From: CAZBEL01 sp964628055 | GTDB lineage: Bacteria > Fidelibacterota > Marinisomatia > Marinisomatales > TCS56 | Direction of reading: 5' to 3' | NCBI GenBank assembly: GCA_964628055.1 | Contig: CAZVNL010000005.1 | Coordinates: forward strand, 1 to 64,000 | Length of the DNA: 64,000 nucleotides | Shown: positions 7,280 through 15,665 of the stretch, in pieces | Layout: each line of letters begins with the position of its first letter | How positions within the stretch are numbered: the first letter of the stretch is position 1 | Translations under genes and position numbers: made by a program | The notes under the pieces: model-generated | Told to the model about the DNA's origin: nothing | Seen by the model: the letters and a program-made list of their open reading frames with translations, nothing else | Database searches by the model: none

Positions 7280-9414
7280 AGCGACTTACGTCACATAGGG
7301 TGATCCACATGTTTTCCACACCTTATAGCGGTGCAGCGACGCCCACGGCGGTCATTTTTACCTTGGTGAGCATGCTCATAACGGTGGCTTATCTGAAGTA
7401 TTCCCTCTCGGCGGCGGTTGCACAACGGTACCGGCGTGCCGAAGCCATGGCCCTCCTGGTGGCGGAAGCCGGCCTCAATATTGAAGCTCCGGTGGTCTTA
7501 CCCAAGTTGACGGGGGACACACTTATTGCCGCTCAAGGCGTGGAGTTTGGACAACTCCCGGATGGAAAACCCCTAGGCACCTATCACGACGTGGCCTGTA
7601 CCACCCGCCAGGATCTAAGCGGCAGGACTATCTACCACGCCCAGAGTACGGGAACGACCAGCTACCTCAACTCCCTGGGCGAACCGGTTACCGTGAGCCG
7701 GGTGGTGGAACTCAACATGGTATCCCAGGACTTCTCCAAGTTCATGTATTTCACCAATTCCGAAGAACCGGGCGGTGGGCCCTGGCTGGGTTCGTACGTT
7801 TCCTTTGGCTCGAACGACGTGTTAGAAGGCATTGTCCATACCAATGGGCATATCACCATTAGTCAGTACGGCTGCCCCGACTTTTCCCAAGCGGAGGTCA
7901 ACGCTGCTGATGGCATTACGTTGAACAATTGCAACCCTAACTCCTGGGCTTCGCTCGACGATTCGGCCCAAGTCATCGCCTATCCACCTTACAATGCGGC
8001 CAACCGGGCTAAAGCCCATGCAAACTACGTGTTTACTGCTGACGATTTATTAGGGCGAGGGGTGAAAAAAGACACCCTTATTATGACTGAAATTGAATTC
8101 ATCACCGGCGGCTTCGAAGTCAGACAATGGACCTACCTCATTCCCCCCATCGGAGCCGAAGGGCCGCCCCCCATCGATTTCCTCTGGGATGAGGACACGG
8201 ATTTTAGTGGCCTTAATAACCGTCGCATTGCCTTTGATAGTCCTTACTCGGGAGCGGGTTATTATGTAGCCGATTCCCTGTTCATCAGCTCCCAGGATAT
8301 GGATGGCACCAACGTGAGTCAGTACCTGGATGAATATGTGGTTGGGGATACGATTGTGGTAAAAGCCAATGATGCTGACTCGTTAAAGTATTGGAAAGGG
8401 GTCATTACGTCTACGAATGTCCAGAGTGGGGACTACATTTTTGGCGTGCTTCCTCTCAGTCAGATGTTTAGTAACGGTTTCGTCGATGGGGAGGAAGTTT
8501 CCCTCAATTACGTGGCCGAGTTAGACCCCACAAAACCGTTTAACAAATTCGCCCATTATCACAACCACCCCGATGACGGGACTTCGGTGTGTCAATCGAG
8601 CGGGTTTCACCACTTTGACTTTGAGCCGCCTGTCGATGGTCCCGATATCATGCCTACCACCACTTTTTACACCCATAAAGCGGTGATTTACGTTCGCGGG
8701 GGACAGGTCCGCATTAAGGGGGAAGTGGATGGTCAATTTACCATCGTTACCGATATTTACACGGAGTATCGCCGCCACGACGATCCCTCGATCATCGACC
8801 GGGTTTGGGACAATATTTGGCTAATCGACGACATTATTTACGAAGATTCCGATCCCAGTACTGGCGAGGTGGTCTATGGCACAGACAATCGTTTGGGATT
8901 GATCTCCGGTGCCAATATTATTATTGCCAATACCATTGCCAATGGCGCGCGCAATCAAAGTGCCGGCGGGCAGGATATTATTATCAACGGCGCCCTCCTC
9001 GCCATGCGGGATTCTTTTGTCGCCCATTATTGGCAAAACACCGTCAGTCGAGCCGATTTAAATGGTCCCAACTGGACGGCCCCGGCCTTGTCCAAGGGGG
9101 ATGGACGGGGTCCGCGTCGCAATCCCAATTCCTCCTTCCCCAGCACCACGGGGACCAGTGATATTCGCGGAGCGGTAAAATTGTGGGGGTCGGTTACACA
9201 AAATAAACGGGGGTACCTGAAGCGCAACTTCCCGGGACCCTATGACATTTCCCCGGGAATCGGCTACGACAAGGACTACCATTACGACTACAATTTCAGC
9301 GATTTCTACCCGCCGCCACACTTCCCCTCCACCACCACCGAAGACGGCGCCGCAATTCTGGTCATGAAATCCTACGGGGAGATTCCTCCCGCAGAAAGGG
9401 GACCGAATCAATGA
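7276..9414 (+). CDS. Large membrane-anchored pilus-operon protein (DUF4900/PilX-like)
   Basis: 712 residues. One hydrophobic segment at about residues 24-45 is followed by a helix resembling the N-terminal region of PilX (YRRAEAMALLVAEAGLN). The rest is a large extracytoplasmic, probably beta-rich domain with phrases such as GIVHTNGHITIS and IISGANIIIANTI. Proteins of this layout (DUF4900 in my reading) occur in pilus operons of FCB and related bacteria. No prepilin Glu5 signature is present, so it may be anchored without cleavage. The operon position between minor pilins and PilM suggests a tip or assembly protein comparable in role to PilX/PilY1. The role is inference. Confidence 0.7.
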   Translation: MKRLTSHRVIHMFSTPYSGAATPTAVIFTLVSMLITVAYLKYSLSAAVAQRYRRAEAMALLVAEAGLNIEAPVVLPKLTGDTLIAAQGVEFGQLPDGKPLGTYHDVACTTRQDLSGRTIYHAQSTGTTSYLNSLGEPVTVSRVVELNMVSQDFSKFMYFTNSEEPGGGPWLGSYVSFGSNDVLEGIVHTNGHITISQYGCPDFSQAEVNAADGITLNNCNPNSWASLDDSAQVIAYPPYNAANRAKAHANYVFTADDLLGRGVKKDTLIMTEIEFITGGFEVRQWTYLIPPIGAEGPPPIDFLWDEDTDFSGLNNRRIAFDSPYSGAGYYVADSLFISSQDMDGTNVSQYLDEYVVGDTIVVKANDADSLKYWKGVITSTNVQSGDYIFGVLPLSQMFSNGFVDGEEVSLNYVAELDPTKPFNKFAHYHNHPDDGTSVCQSSGFHHFDFEPPVDGPDIMPTTTFYTHKAVIYVRGGQVRIKGEVDGQFTIVTDIYTEYRRHDDPSIIDRVWDNIWLIDDIIYEDSDPSTGEVVYGTDNRLGLISGANIIIANTIANGARNQSAGGQDIIINGALLAMRDSFVAHYWQNTVSRADLNGPNWTAPALSKGDGRGPRRNPNSSFPSTTGTSDIRGAVKLWGSVTQNKRGYLKRNFPGPYDISPGIGYDKDYHYDYNFSDFYPPPHFPSTTTEDGAAILVMKSYGEIPPAERGPNQ

Positions 9415-10472
9415 TTCTTGGTTTAGATATTGGCCGGGAATACGTAAAGTCCGTCGTTTTAGATAAGGTAAAAAGTGGATTTAAAGTTCAAAATGCCGCC
9501 TGTCGACTGGTTCCAGAGCAGAATAAAGCCTATGATCCCGAAACCATCACCAAGCCCCTGTGGGTCATAGCCATGAAAGAACTTTTCCGGGTGTTGAAGG
9601 TGAATCCTAAGCGCACGCACAATCTGATTACTGGCATCAACGGCACCAACGTGAGCATCAAACAGATCACAACGATGGATATGCCCCGGGACGAACTCTA
9701 TTCTTCCATGACCTTCGAGGCTCGGAAACACCTTCCAATGGACGGGACCGATGCGGTCATCGATTTTCAGATTTTTGGCCCGAACCGCAAGGAAGTGGAT
9801 AAAATTGACGTAGCCCTGGTGGCCTGCACCAAGCGCGTATTGAATTTCCATCTGGACTTACTGCGGGAAGTGGGATTAAAACCGGGCATTGTAGATGCCG
9901 ATCCCATCGCCCTCACCAACGCCTTTCGACATTCCCGAGAACTTCCCGAAGAAGGGGTTATTGTCCTCCTGGATATTGGGGCTGTGTCCAGTACCATCGT
10001 GGTTCATGGTCGGCAGGACGCTTTTTTCACCCGGGATATTCCCCTAGGCGGCCATCACTTCGTGCAAGCTCTATCGGAAAAACAAAATCTGGATTACGTG
10101 GCGGCCCAGGATGCCCTGTATCGTGGCGGGGTGGCCAGCTTCCAGGAAGAGTCCCAGCCAGAAGACACGCTGACGACCAGGATTTCTGTGGCGGAGCGCA
10201 CGGTGTTTGACGTTTTTGTGGAGGACATTCGCCGCTCGTTGCGCTATTATGCCAAGTCTACCAACCAGAGTTATTTTGTAAATATTTACCTGAGCGGTGG
10301 GAGTGCCAGTCTACCCGGCCTGGCGGAATTCATCCAGGAGAAGCTGAATGTGGAAGTTAGCCTCCTGGATCCCTTCCAGGGAATTGCTGGAGTGGATAAG
10401 CTTTCCATTACCAATCCGGCTCAATTTACCGTGGCGATGGGTTTGGCCATCCACGGAGGGGTAGAGGCATGA
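9411..10472 (+). CDS. pilM: Type IV pilus assembly protein PilM (actin-like ATPase)
   Basis: 353 residues of the FtsA/actin-like PilM family. The N-terminus MILGLDIGREYVKSVVL is the first phosphate-binding loop, VLLDIGAVSSTIVVH the second, and IYLSGGSASLPGL the adenosine motif. PilM sits on the cytoplasmic face and binds the short N-terminal tail of PilN, linking the motor to the PilN-PilO-PilP alignment complex. It overlaps both neighbours by ATGA, the classical pilMNOPQ order. Confidence 0.92.
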   Translation: MILGLDIGREYVKSVVLDKVKSGFKVQNAACRLVPEQNKAYDPETITKPLWVIAMKELFRVLKVNPKRTHNLITGINGTNVSIKQITTMDMPRDELYSSMTFEARKHLPMDGTDAVIDFQIFGPNRKEVDKIDVALVACTKRVLNFHLDLLREVGLKPGIVDADPIALTNAFRHSRELPEEGVIVLLDIGAVSSTIVVHGRQDAFFTRDIPLGGHHFVQALSEKQNLDYVAAQDALYRGGVASFQEESQPEDTLTTRISVAERTVFDVFVEDIRRSLRYYAKSTNQSYFVNIYLSGGSASLPGLAEFIQEKLNVEVSLLDPFQGIAGVDKLSITNPAQFTVAMGLAIHGGVEA

Positions 10473-11092
10473 AGCCGAAACAGTATATCATCATAAACCT
10501 CAACCAAAAGGAAAGTCGCCAGACTCGAATCGAGCGGTGGCGGGAGCGGGGCCGCTGGGCCATCTTCACCATCATTCTCTTATTTCTGGTAGGGACGAAC
10601 GGGTTGGTCTATTACATCGGTCAAAATTATTCCCAACTCATCGAGCAAAAGGAATTCGAGATTAAAAATGTTAAACAGGAAATTTTAGAGCTGCGGGAGA
10701 AGGGCAAGAATCTTTCCAAGGCGGACATCGTCGACCTGGCGAAGTTGGAATCTAACCGTATCCTCTGGGCCCGGACTCTCCAGCTATTGGGTCAACTGAC
10801 TCCCGAGGACATCGCCCTTACGGGTTTAAAGTACAAGAACATGCGTCTCATGATCGAAGGGATTGCGGTGAATTACGCCGATCAGAAGGAGTTTGACATT
10901 GTTCACAACTATCTCAATGCTCTAAAAAAGAACCGGGATTTCTCCAAGCATTTCAGCCGGATAAAATTTGGCCAGGGATCTATTAAAACCATTCGTGGGC
11001 AGGATATTATTCAATTTGTCATTGAAGCCACCGTGCGGTTGGTTCCGCCCAGCCAACAGACGCGGGTTCCCCGAAAAGGGATCACTTCCTGA
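10469..11092 (+). CDS. pilN: PilN-like inner-membrane pilus assembly protein
   Basis: 207 residues with a short cytoplasmic N-terminus containing INLNQKE, close to the PilN INLLPWR-type motif that docks into PilM. One membrane helix spans about residues 29-50, then comes a coiled coil (about 55-85) and a periplasmic ferredoxin-like domain (TPEDIALTGLKYKNMRL). PilN pairs with PilO in the inner membrane and periplasm. Position directly after pilM and before a PilO-like gene supports the call. Sequence identity to well-known PilN seems low. Confidence 0.85.
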   Translation: MKPKQYIIINLNQKESRQTRIERWRERGRWAIFTIILLFLVGTNGLVYYIGQNYSQLIEQKEFEIKNVKQEILELREKGKNLSKADIVDLAKLESNRILWARTLQLLGQLTPEDIALTGLKYKNMRLMIEGIAVNYADQKEFDIVHNYLNALKKNRDFSKHFSRIKFGQGSIKTIRGQDIIQFVIEATVRLVPPSQQTRVPRKGITS

Positions 11093-11661
11093 TGCAGCGG
11101 AATACTATTTTAGCCCTCGCACTCATCGTTCTGAGTATTGCCTTTTGGGCCAACCTGCGGTTTATGATCGACGGGAAGCCCCACCGTTTCCAGGAATTGG
11201 AAGCGCTTCAGAACGACCTGAACGAGCAACTCATCAGCGCCCAAATTTTGGCGAATAAGTTGGACGAAGTTTACACTCTGTTTGACGAAAACTTAGCACT
11301 ATCCAAGCAAGATTCCCTGGCCGAGGACGCCTCCCTTCCTTTCCTGCGCAGCCTGGCGGAAACCATGAACGATATTGGGATTGTCCTTTTGAACATTCGG
11401 CCCAAACCCCGGGAGGAGCGGGGAAATTATTACGTGGCTCCCTATGATCTAATCATGCGCTGTTCTTACGAAGAACTGGGCAAGTTTTTCGCGGAAATTG
11501 AGCGTTCCCCGCGACTGATTACGGTGAAAGAGTTTTCCGTTAAAAATGGGATCGAACGGATTAAAGGTCGGGTTACCGAAGAAGATCTTAAGGAGCAGAT
11601 TGTGGAAATGTCCCTCTCCACCATGACGTTGGTAAAGAAAAAAACAAAGGTAATTTCATGA
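11092..11661 (+). CDS. pilO: PilO-like inner-membrane pilus assembly protein
   Basis: 189 residues with one N-terminal membrane helix (about residues 4-22), a coiled-coil region (FQELEALQNDLNEQL) and a periplasmic domain containing YDLIMRCSYEELGKFFAEIE, as in PilO (PF04350-like). It forms a heterodimer with PilN. The start overlaps the PilN stop (TGATG) and the stop overlaps the next start (ATGA), so expression should be coupled. Confidence 0.83.
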   Translation: MQRNTILALALIVLSIAFWANLRFMIDGKPHRFQELEALQNDLNEQLISAQILANKLDEVYTLFDENLALSKQDSLAEDASLPFLRSLAETMNDIGIVLLNIRPKPREERGNYYVAPYDLIMRCSYEELGKFFAEIERSPRLITVKEFSVKNGIERIKGRVTEEDLKEQIVEMSLSTMTLVKKKTKVIS

Positions 11662-12191
11662 GTAGTCGCCAAAAGACCGTTTGGCTACTTCTGTTGATCC
11701 TATCGGTTACCGTTTTGGGCTTCCAGGCGGTGCAATTATATCCATTACAAAAGCAGTGGTGGCAGGCCAGGACCCGGGCACAAAACCTCCAGTTTGGGAC
11801 CGACAAGGAGTTAGAGAATATTATCGATTTTTTAGAGGTACGCCTCCGCGCCCGCAGCTCCTTTATTTTTAATCTGGAAACGGAACCCATGTATCTCACC
11901 AATGTCATCTATCTCACCGATGCCATGGGCCGGCCTTTACGGTACCGTCAACGGGGCAAATTGCGAGTTACCGCCATTATCGATGGAAATACTCAACAGG
12001 CGATCATTAATTACCGGGATAAGAACTATACTGTTACCGTGGGGGACTCCGTCGCCGGGGGAGAAATTATCTGGATTGATTCGGACGAAGTTGTGTTGGC
12101 GAAGGAGAATAAGGAATACCATTACCAGGTGGTGGGCCTTCTGCGGGAGGAAGATGTGACGATGCAGAATAACCACAGGAGTGAATATTGA
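11658..12191 (+). CDS. PilP/GspC-like periplasmic connector protein
   Basis: 177 residues with an N-terminal membrane helix (about residues 8-26), a linker, and a C-terminal beta domain. That domain reads VTAIIDGNTQQAIINYRDK followed by YTVTVGDSVAGGEIIWID. The pattern (inhibitor-like beta strands, GDxxGG, IxxI) matches the homology region of PilP and GspC, which contacts the secretin. The membrane helix in place of a lipoprotein signal is more GspC-like. The location between pilO and pilQ supports the role of joining the inner-membrane complex to the secretin. Confidence 0.75.
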   Translation: MSSRQKTVWLLLLILSVTVLGFQAVQLYPLQKQWWQARTRAQNLQFGTDKELENIIDFLEVRLRARSSFIFNLETEPMYLTNVIYLTDAMGRPLRYRQRGKLRVTAIIDGNTQQAIINYRDKNYTVTVGDSVAGGEIIWIDSDEVVLAKENKEYHYQVVGLLREEDVTMQNNHRSEY

Positions 12192-12192
12192 T

Positions 12193-13662
12193 ATGAAGGG
12201 AATTTGGTACGCCGGTGTTATTGGATTGCTTGTTCTGGTGACACTCGTTTTCGGACAGGAAAAAGGGGGCACGATTTCTGCGAAGGAGTCACTCCGGCCC
12301 ACCCTCATTACCGTGCATGCGGAAGATGCAAATCTTCCCAGTATACTCTCGATTCTTGCCAAGGAAAGTGGTTATAACATCGTAACTGATCCTAACGTCA
12401 ATCGGCAAGATAAAATTTCCATTCACCTGGACGATGTTCCCATCGAGCAGGCCATTAACCTGGTGGTACGCGCCGTGGGGTTGAGTTACGAAATTGTGGG
12501 CAATTCCTTTTTGATTGCCGACCCGAAAAAACTTACCGAAGAGGTGGGAATCACCTCCCACGTGATCGATTTGAAATATGCTGACGCCCAGGAGGTAAAA
12601 CAGCTGTTGCAGGACCTGACGGAGCAGATCCAAGTTGATGTTCCCGGGAATAAACTGTTAATCAATGCCTCTCCGAAGAAAATTGCTGAAATCGAAGAGG
12701 TGATCAAGCAGATTGATGTTCCAGCCATCCAGATTTTATTGGAGACCCGTCTTATTGAAGTTGCTGCTGACGCCGAGGAGAAACTGGGGATTGACTGGTC
12801 CAAGTTGGCCCATTACACCAATATTTTTGCCGAAACTGGGGTTCCTCCCGCAGGGTTGACTGGCGCCGGAAGTGTAGTTCCTGGCGTGACGCAAAGTCCC
12901 AACGATGAGGGTACCGGTGTGGTGGAAGATTATGGGACCGAAACCTTCGAGGAACTACCGTCGGAAATGCCCTTCAACCGGTTATTTTGGAATAGCAAGG
13001 ACGACCAGAACATTTTTCCCAATAAGTTCAGTCGCCAGATGACGGCTTTTGACGTGACCCTCGATTTTCTCTTGAAACGAAACCAAGCAGAGATCCTGGC
13101 GGATTCTAAGTTGGTCACCCTCAACGGGCGGGAAGCCTTCATAAAAATGGTGGATATTGTTCCGTACATACTAAGCTCAGGGGGCGTGGGCGGCCAAGTT
13201 CAAGTACAAAAAGAGGAAGTGGGAATTAAGCTTACTATTTTACCCACCATAAACACCGACGGCGATATTACCGTCCGCGTGGATCCTGAGGTCTCGTCCA
13301 TTTTTGAGTTCATCGGCCCCGATCGGAATATACCCCGGGTCAAGAGCCGCTCCTCTTCCACCACAATCCGAGTACAGAATGGAGAAACCATTGTCATTGG
13401 GGGTCTCATCAGCCACGATAAAAAGACCACCGAATACCGCCTACCCATCCTCAGCAAACTTCCTTGGTTAGGGAAAAAGTTGTTCACCAGCACAGATGTT
13501 TTAGATAAAAAAACCGATCTCATCATCCAAATCACCCCCTCCGTGATTAGTGGCAGTTTTTCCGGAATCATCAAAACCGAAGACATGATACGCATGGAAA
13601 AAGCCATAGAAATTCCGGGGCTTGTGCCCGAGGAGAAGACCGGGGAAGGAGACCAGAAATGA
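12193..13662 (+). CDS. pilQ: Type IV pilus secretin PilQ
   Basis: About 489 residues, the outer-membrane channel for the pilus. A signal peptide occupies about residues 1-21. An STN/secretin N-domain (IVTDPNV, then VPIEQAINLVVRAVGL) lies at about 35-110 and a second N domain (DLKYADAQEVKQLLQ) at 120-190. The secretin core follows, with VGIKLTILPTINTDG and the signature VIGGLISHDKKTTEYRLPIL near residue 400. ATG at 12193 is preferred over GTG at 12181 because AGGAG lies 11 bases before it. The protein is short for a PilQ (no AMIN domains). The end overlaps the next gene by ATGA. Confidence 0.93.
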   Translation: MKGIWYAGVIGLLVLVTLVFGQEKGGTISAKESLRPTLITVHAEDANLPSILSILAKESGYNIVTDPNVNRQDKISIHLDDVPIEQAINLVVRAVGLSYEIVGNSFLIADPKKLTEEVGITSHVIDLKYADAQEVKQLLQDLTEQIQVDVPGNKLLINASPKKIAEIEEVIKQIDVPAIQILLETRLIEVAADAEEKLGIDWSKLAHYTNIFAETGVPPAGLTGAGSVVPGVTQSPNDEGTGVVEDYGTETFEELPSEMPFNRLFWNSKDDQNIFPNKFSRQMTAFDVTLDFLLKRNQAEILADSKLVTLNGREAFIKMVDIVPYILSSGGVGGQVQVQKEEVGIKLTILPTINTDGDITVRVDPEVSSIFEFIGPDRNIPRVKSRSSSTTIRVQNGETIVIGGLISHDKKTTEYRLPILSKLPWLGKKLFTSTDVLDKKTDLIIQITPSVISGSFSGIIKTEDMIRMEKAIEIPGLVPEEKTGEGDQK

Positions 13663-15662
13663 TACAACCAGGAAACACACCCAGCAAATCCACTTTCTTG
13701 CTTTTCACCGTTTTTCTAACCGGGCTGTTCCTCTTTACCACCTGTGATGACCGTATCCCCACAGACTCCGGTAAGAAAGAAACTACTACCAGCGATACGT
13801 ACACCCTGAAAGTAACTGCACAACCGTTTTATCGTAATGCGGAAGGGAATTCCTTTTCCGTGGGTGAAGATTTGACGGTTCCGGATACCTATACCCTCAT
13901 CATCGCCCAGCTTCTCGATTCCTTAAATGTTCCCGTCTCCGGAAAACTGATCAGCTTTGATGCCAGCGTAGGCGGGAGTTCCTTCGGGAGTTTCGATTTG
14001 AATTCCACCACCACCGATGCCGACGGACTTGCTTCGGTGGTATTCAATGATGGGGGTCAGTCGGCGTATGACGACCCGGCCACAACGACTTACAACGGTG
14101 TTACCGTAACGGCCACTTACGTGTTCCATGATGCGGACCTGGACATTGACTATCTTTTTGAGGGCCACGTCCGCTTCGACGTTTTTGACACCAGTAAAGT
14201 GGACCTATGGCCCTATCGGTTTCGACTGTTAAAAGATACGGATGTTATTAACATGAACATCGATACGGCCAAGGCCGTTATTTTGGCCAAATTGACCACC
14301 AAGATTTACAGCCATCCCATAGAAAATTTGGAAGTCTTTTTCGAGAGCAATAAGGGTAGTTTGAGTGATTTAAGCGCTCTCACCGATTCGGCGGGTTATG
14401 CTAAGGTGGAATTTCGCGCTTCCGGTGACCCAGCGGACGTGGGGGTAGCGACGATCACAGCGCGGTATCGACACCCCGTTTTTGGGACGGTGACAGATTC
14501 GGTGCAGGTTTCCATCATCGATACCACTTTTTCGGGATGCCCGGCGTATATTGAGATTCCACCTGCCCATCCGGGAGAGGTGATGATCGTGGGTGGCGGA
14601 GGCATCGAATCCACCGATATTTCAGCCTGGGTTTACGACGAAAACGGCATCCTGGTGGATACTCCCATCAAAGTGACCTTTACCCTCGGGCCGGAGTTTC
14701 CTCCGGGAGCCAACCTCAATAATGTTGGTCCGGTAGATTCGGCCTACACAGTGAATGGGGTCGCCACCGTTTCCTTGAATAGTGGCACTGACCCGGGACC
14801 GGTACGCGTAAAGGCAGAGGTAGATGTTAGTTGTGATTCCACTATCACAACCATTACTGCGACGGGTATTCCGGCCATCATCGTCACCGGGCCACCCAAC
14901 ACCATTTTCCCGGATGTGGAATACACGAATATCACCCCTATTGGGGGTGGCTTCTACACCGTTCCCGTAGCCACCATTGTCTATGATATATGGAATAATC
15001 CAGTGGCTGACAGTACTTATGTTTATTGGACCATGCGAGTTGATTCGGTTAAGGACGCCGATAGCATTTTGTATGCTCAAATTGGAGGTGTGAGTTTTAC
15101 GGGGAATCTGGCACCGGATGGCAATTCTTATCCTGGAGTTGCGTGGACTACTATTACCTATCCGAGTCGGGATATTTTCAGCGTGGCGAAGGTCGGTGCC
15201 CTCTGTTATGGCGCCAATGGAGACCCCGTGTACGCGGAAGTGCAGAATAGTGTGGTCATGCCCTACTATGCCGGGGTCCTCTTAATCACTCCCTCCAGTT
15301 TGTACTGGGATTTTTCCCTTTTTGGCAACCCGGCCACCATTGACGTCACGGCCACCTTGCTGGATTATTACAACAATCCCGTTGAAAATGGGCACATTTT
15401 GTTCAGCGCCCTGGGGGCTTCGGCCATCTATTACCCTTTCCCACCCATCGAAGGTAATATTGGAGTAACCAATTCCAGTGGTCAGTGTACCGTCACAGTA
15501 GAATACGACCAGGGAATTTGCGCTCCTATCCCTAATACTGACCCGCAGATATATGAGGATTTCACCTCTTATGTAAGCGGTTTTCTGTTAGATCCGCAAA
15601 ATACATCCAGCGATCCCGTGGAAATCCTGTTGGTCCGGACCTATCAAGGATTAGGGAGGTAA
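13659..15662 (+). CDS. Ig-like domain lipoprotein embedded in the pilus operon
   Basis: 667 residues. A signal peptide ends in a lipobox LFTTC (Cys near residue 29), so it is a predicted lipoprotein. The rest looks like four or five tandem bacterial Ig-like (Big_1/invasin-type) domains. Each has a sequence such as VPVSGKLISFDASVG followed by TDADGLASVVF, later repeated as PIENLEVFFESNKG / DSAGYAKVEF and NPVENGHILFSA / NSSGQCTVTV. It overlaps pilQ by four bases and ends 3 bases before pilB, so it is made with the pilus machine. It may act at the secretin or as an adhesin; neither is proven. Confidence 0.82.
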   Translation: MIQPGNTPSKSTFLLFTVFLTGLFLFTTCDDRIPTDSGKKETTTSDTYTLKVTAQPFYRNAEGNSFSVGEDLTVPDTYTLIIAQLLDSLNVPVSGKLISFDASVGGSSFGSFDLNSTTTDADGLASVVFNDGGQSAYDDPATTTYNGVTVTATYVFHDADLDIDYLFEGHVRFDVFDTSKVDLWPYRFRLLKDTDVINMNIDTAKAVILAKLTTKIYSHPIENLEVFFESNKGSLSDLSALTDSAGYAKVEFRASGDPADVGVATITARYRHPVFGTVTDSVQVSIIDTTFSGCPAYIEIPPAHPGEVMIVGGGGIESTDISAWVYDENGILVDTPIKVTFTLGPEFPPGANLNNVGPVDSAYTVNGVATVSLNSGTDPGPVRVKAEVDVSCDSTITTITATGIPAIIVTGPPNTIFPDVEYTNITPIGGGFYTVPVATIVYDIWNNPVADSTYVYWTMRVDSVKDADSILYAQIGGVSFTGNLAPDGNSYPGVAWTTITYPSRDIFSVAKVGALCYGANGDPVYAEVQNSVVMPYYAGVLLITPSSLYWDFSLFGNPATIDVTATLLDYYNNPVENGHILFSALGASAIYYPFPPIEGNIGVTNSSGQCTVTVEYDQGICAPIPNTDPQIYEDFTSYVSGFLLDPQNTSSDPVEILLVRTYQGLGR

Positions 15663-15665
15663 TTC

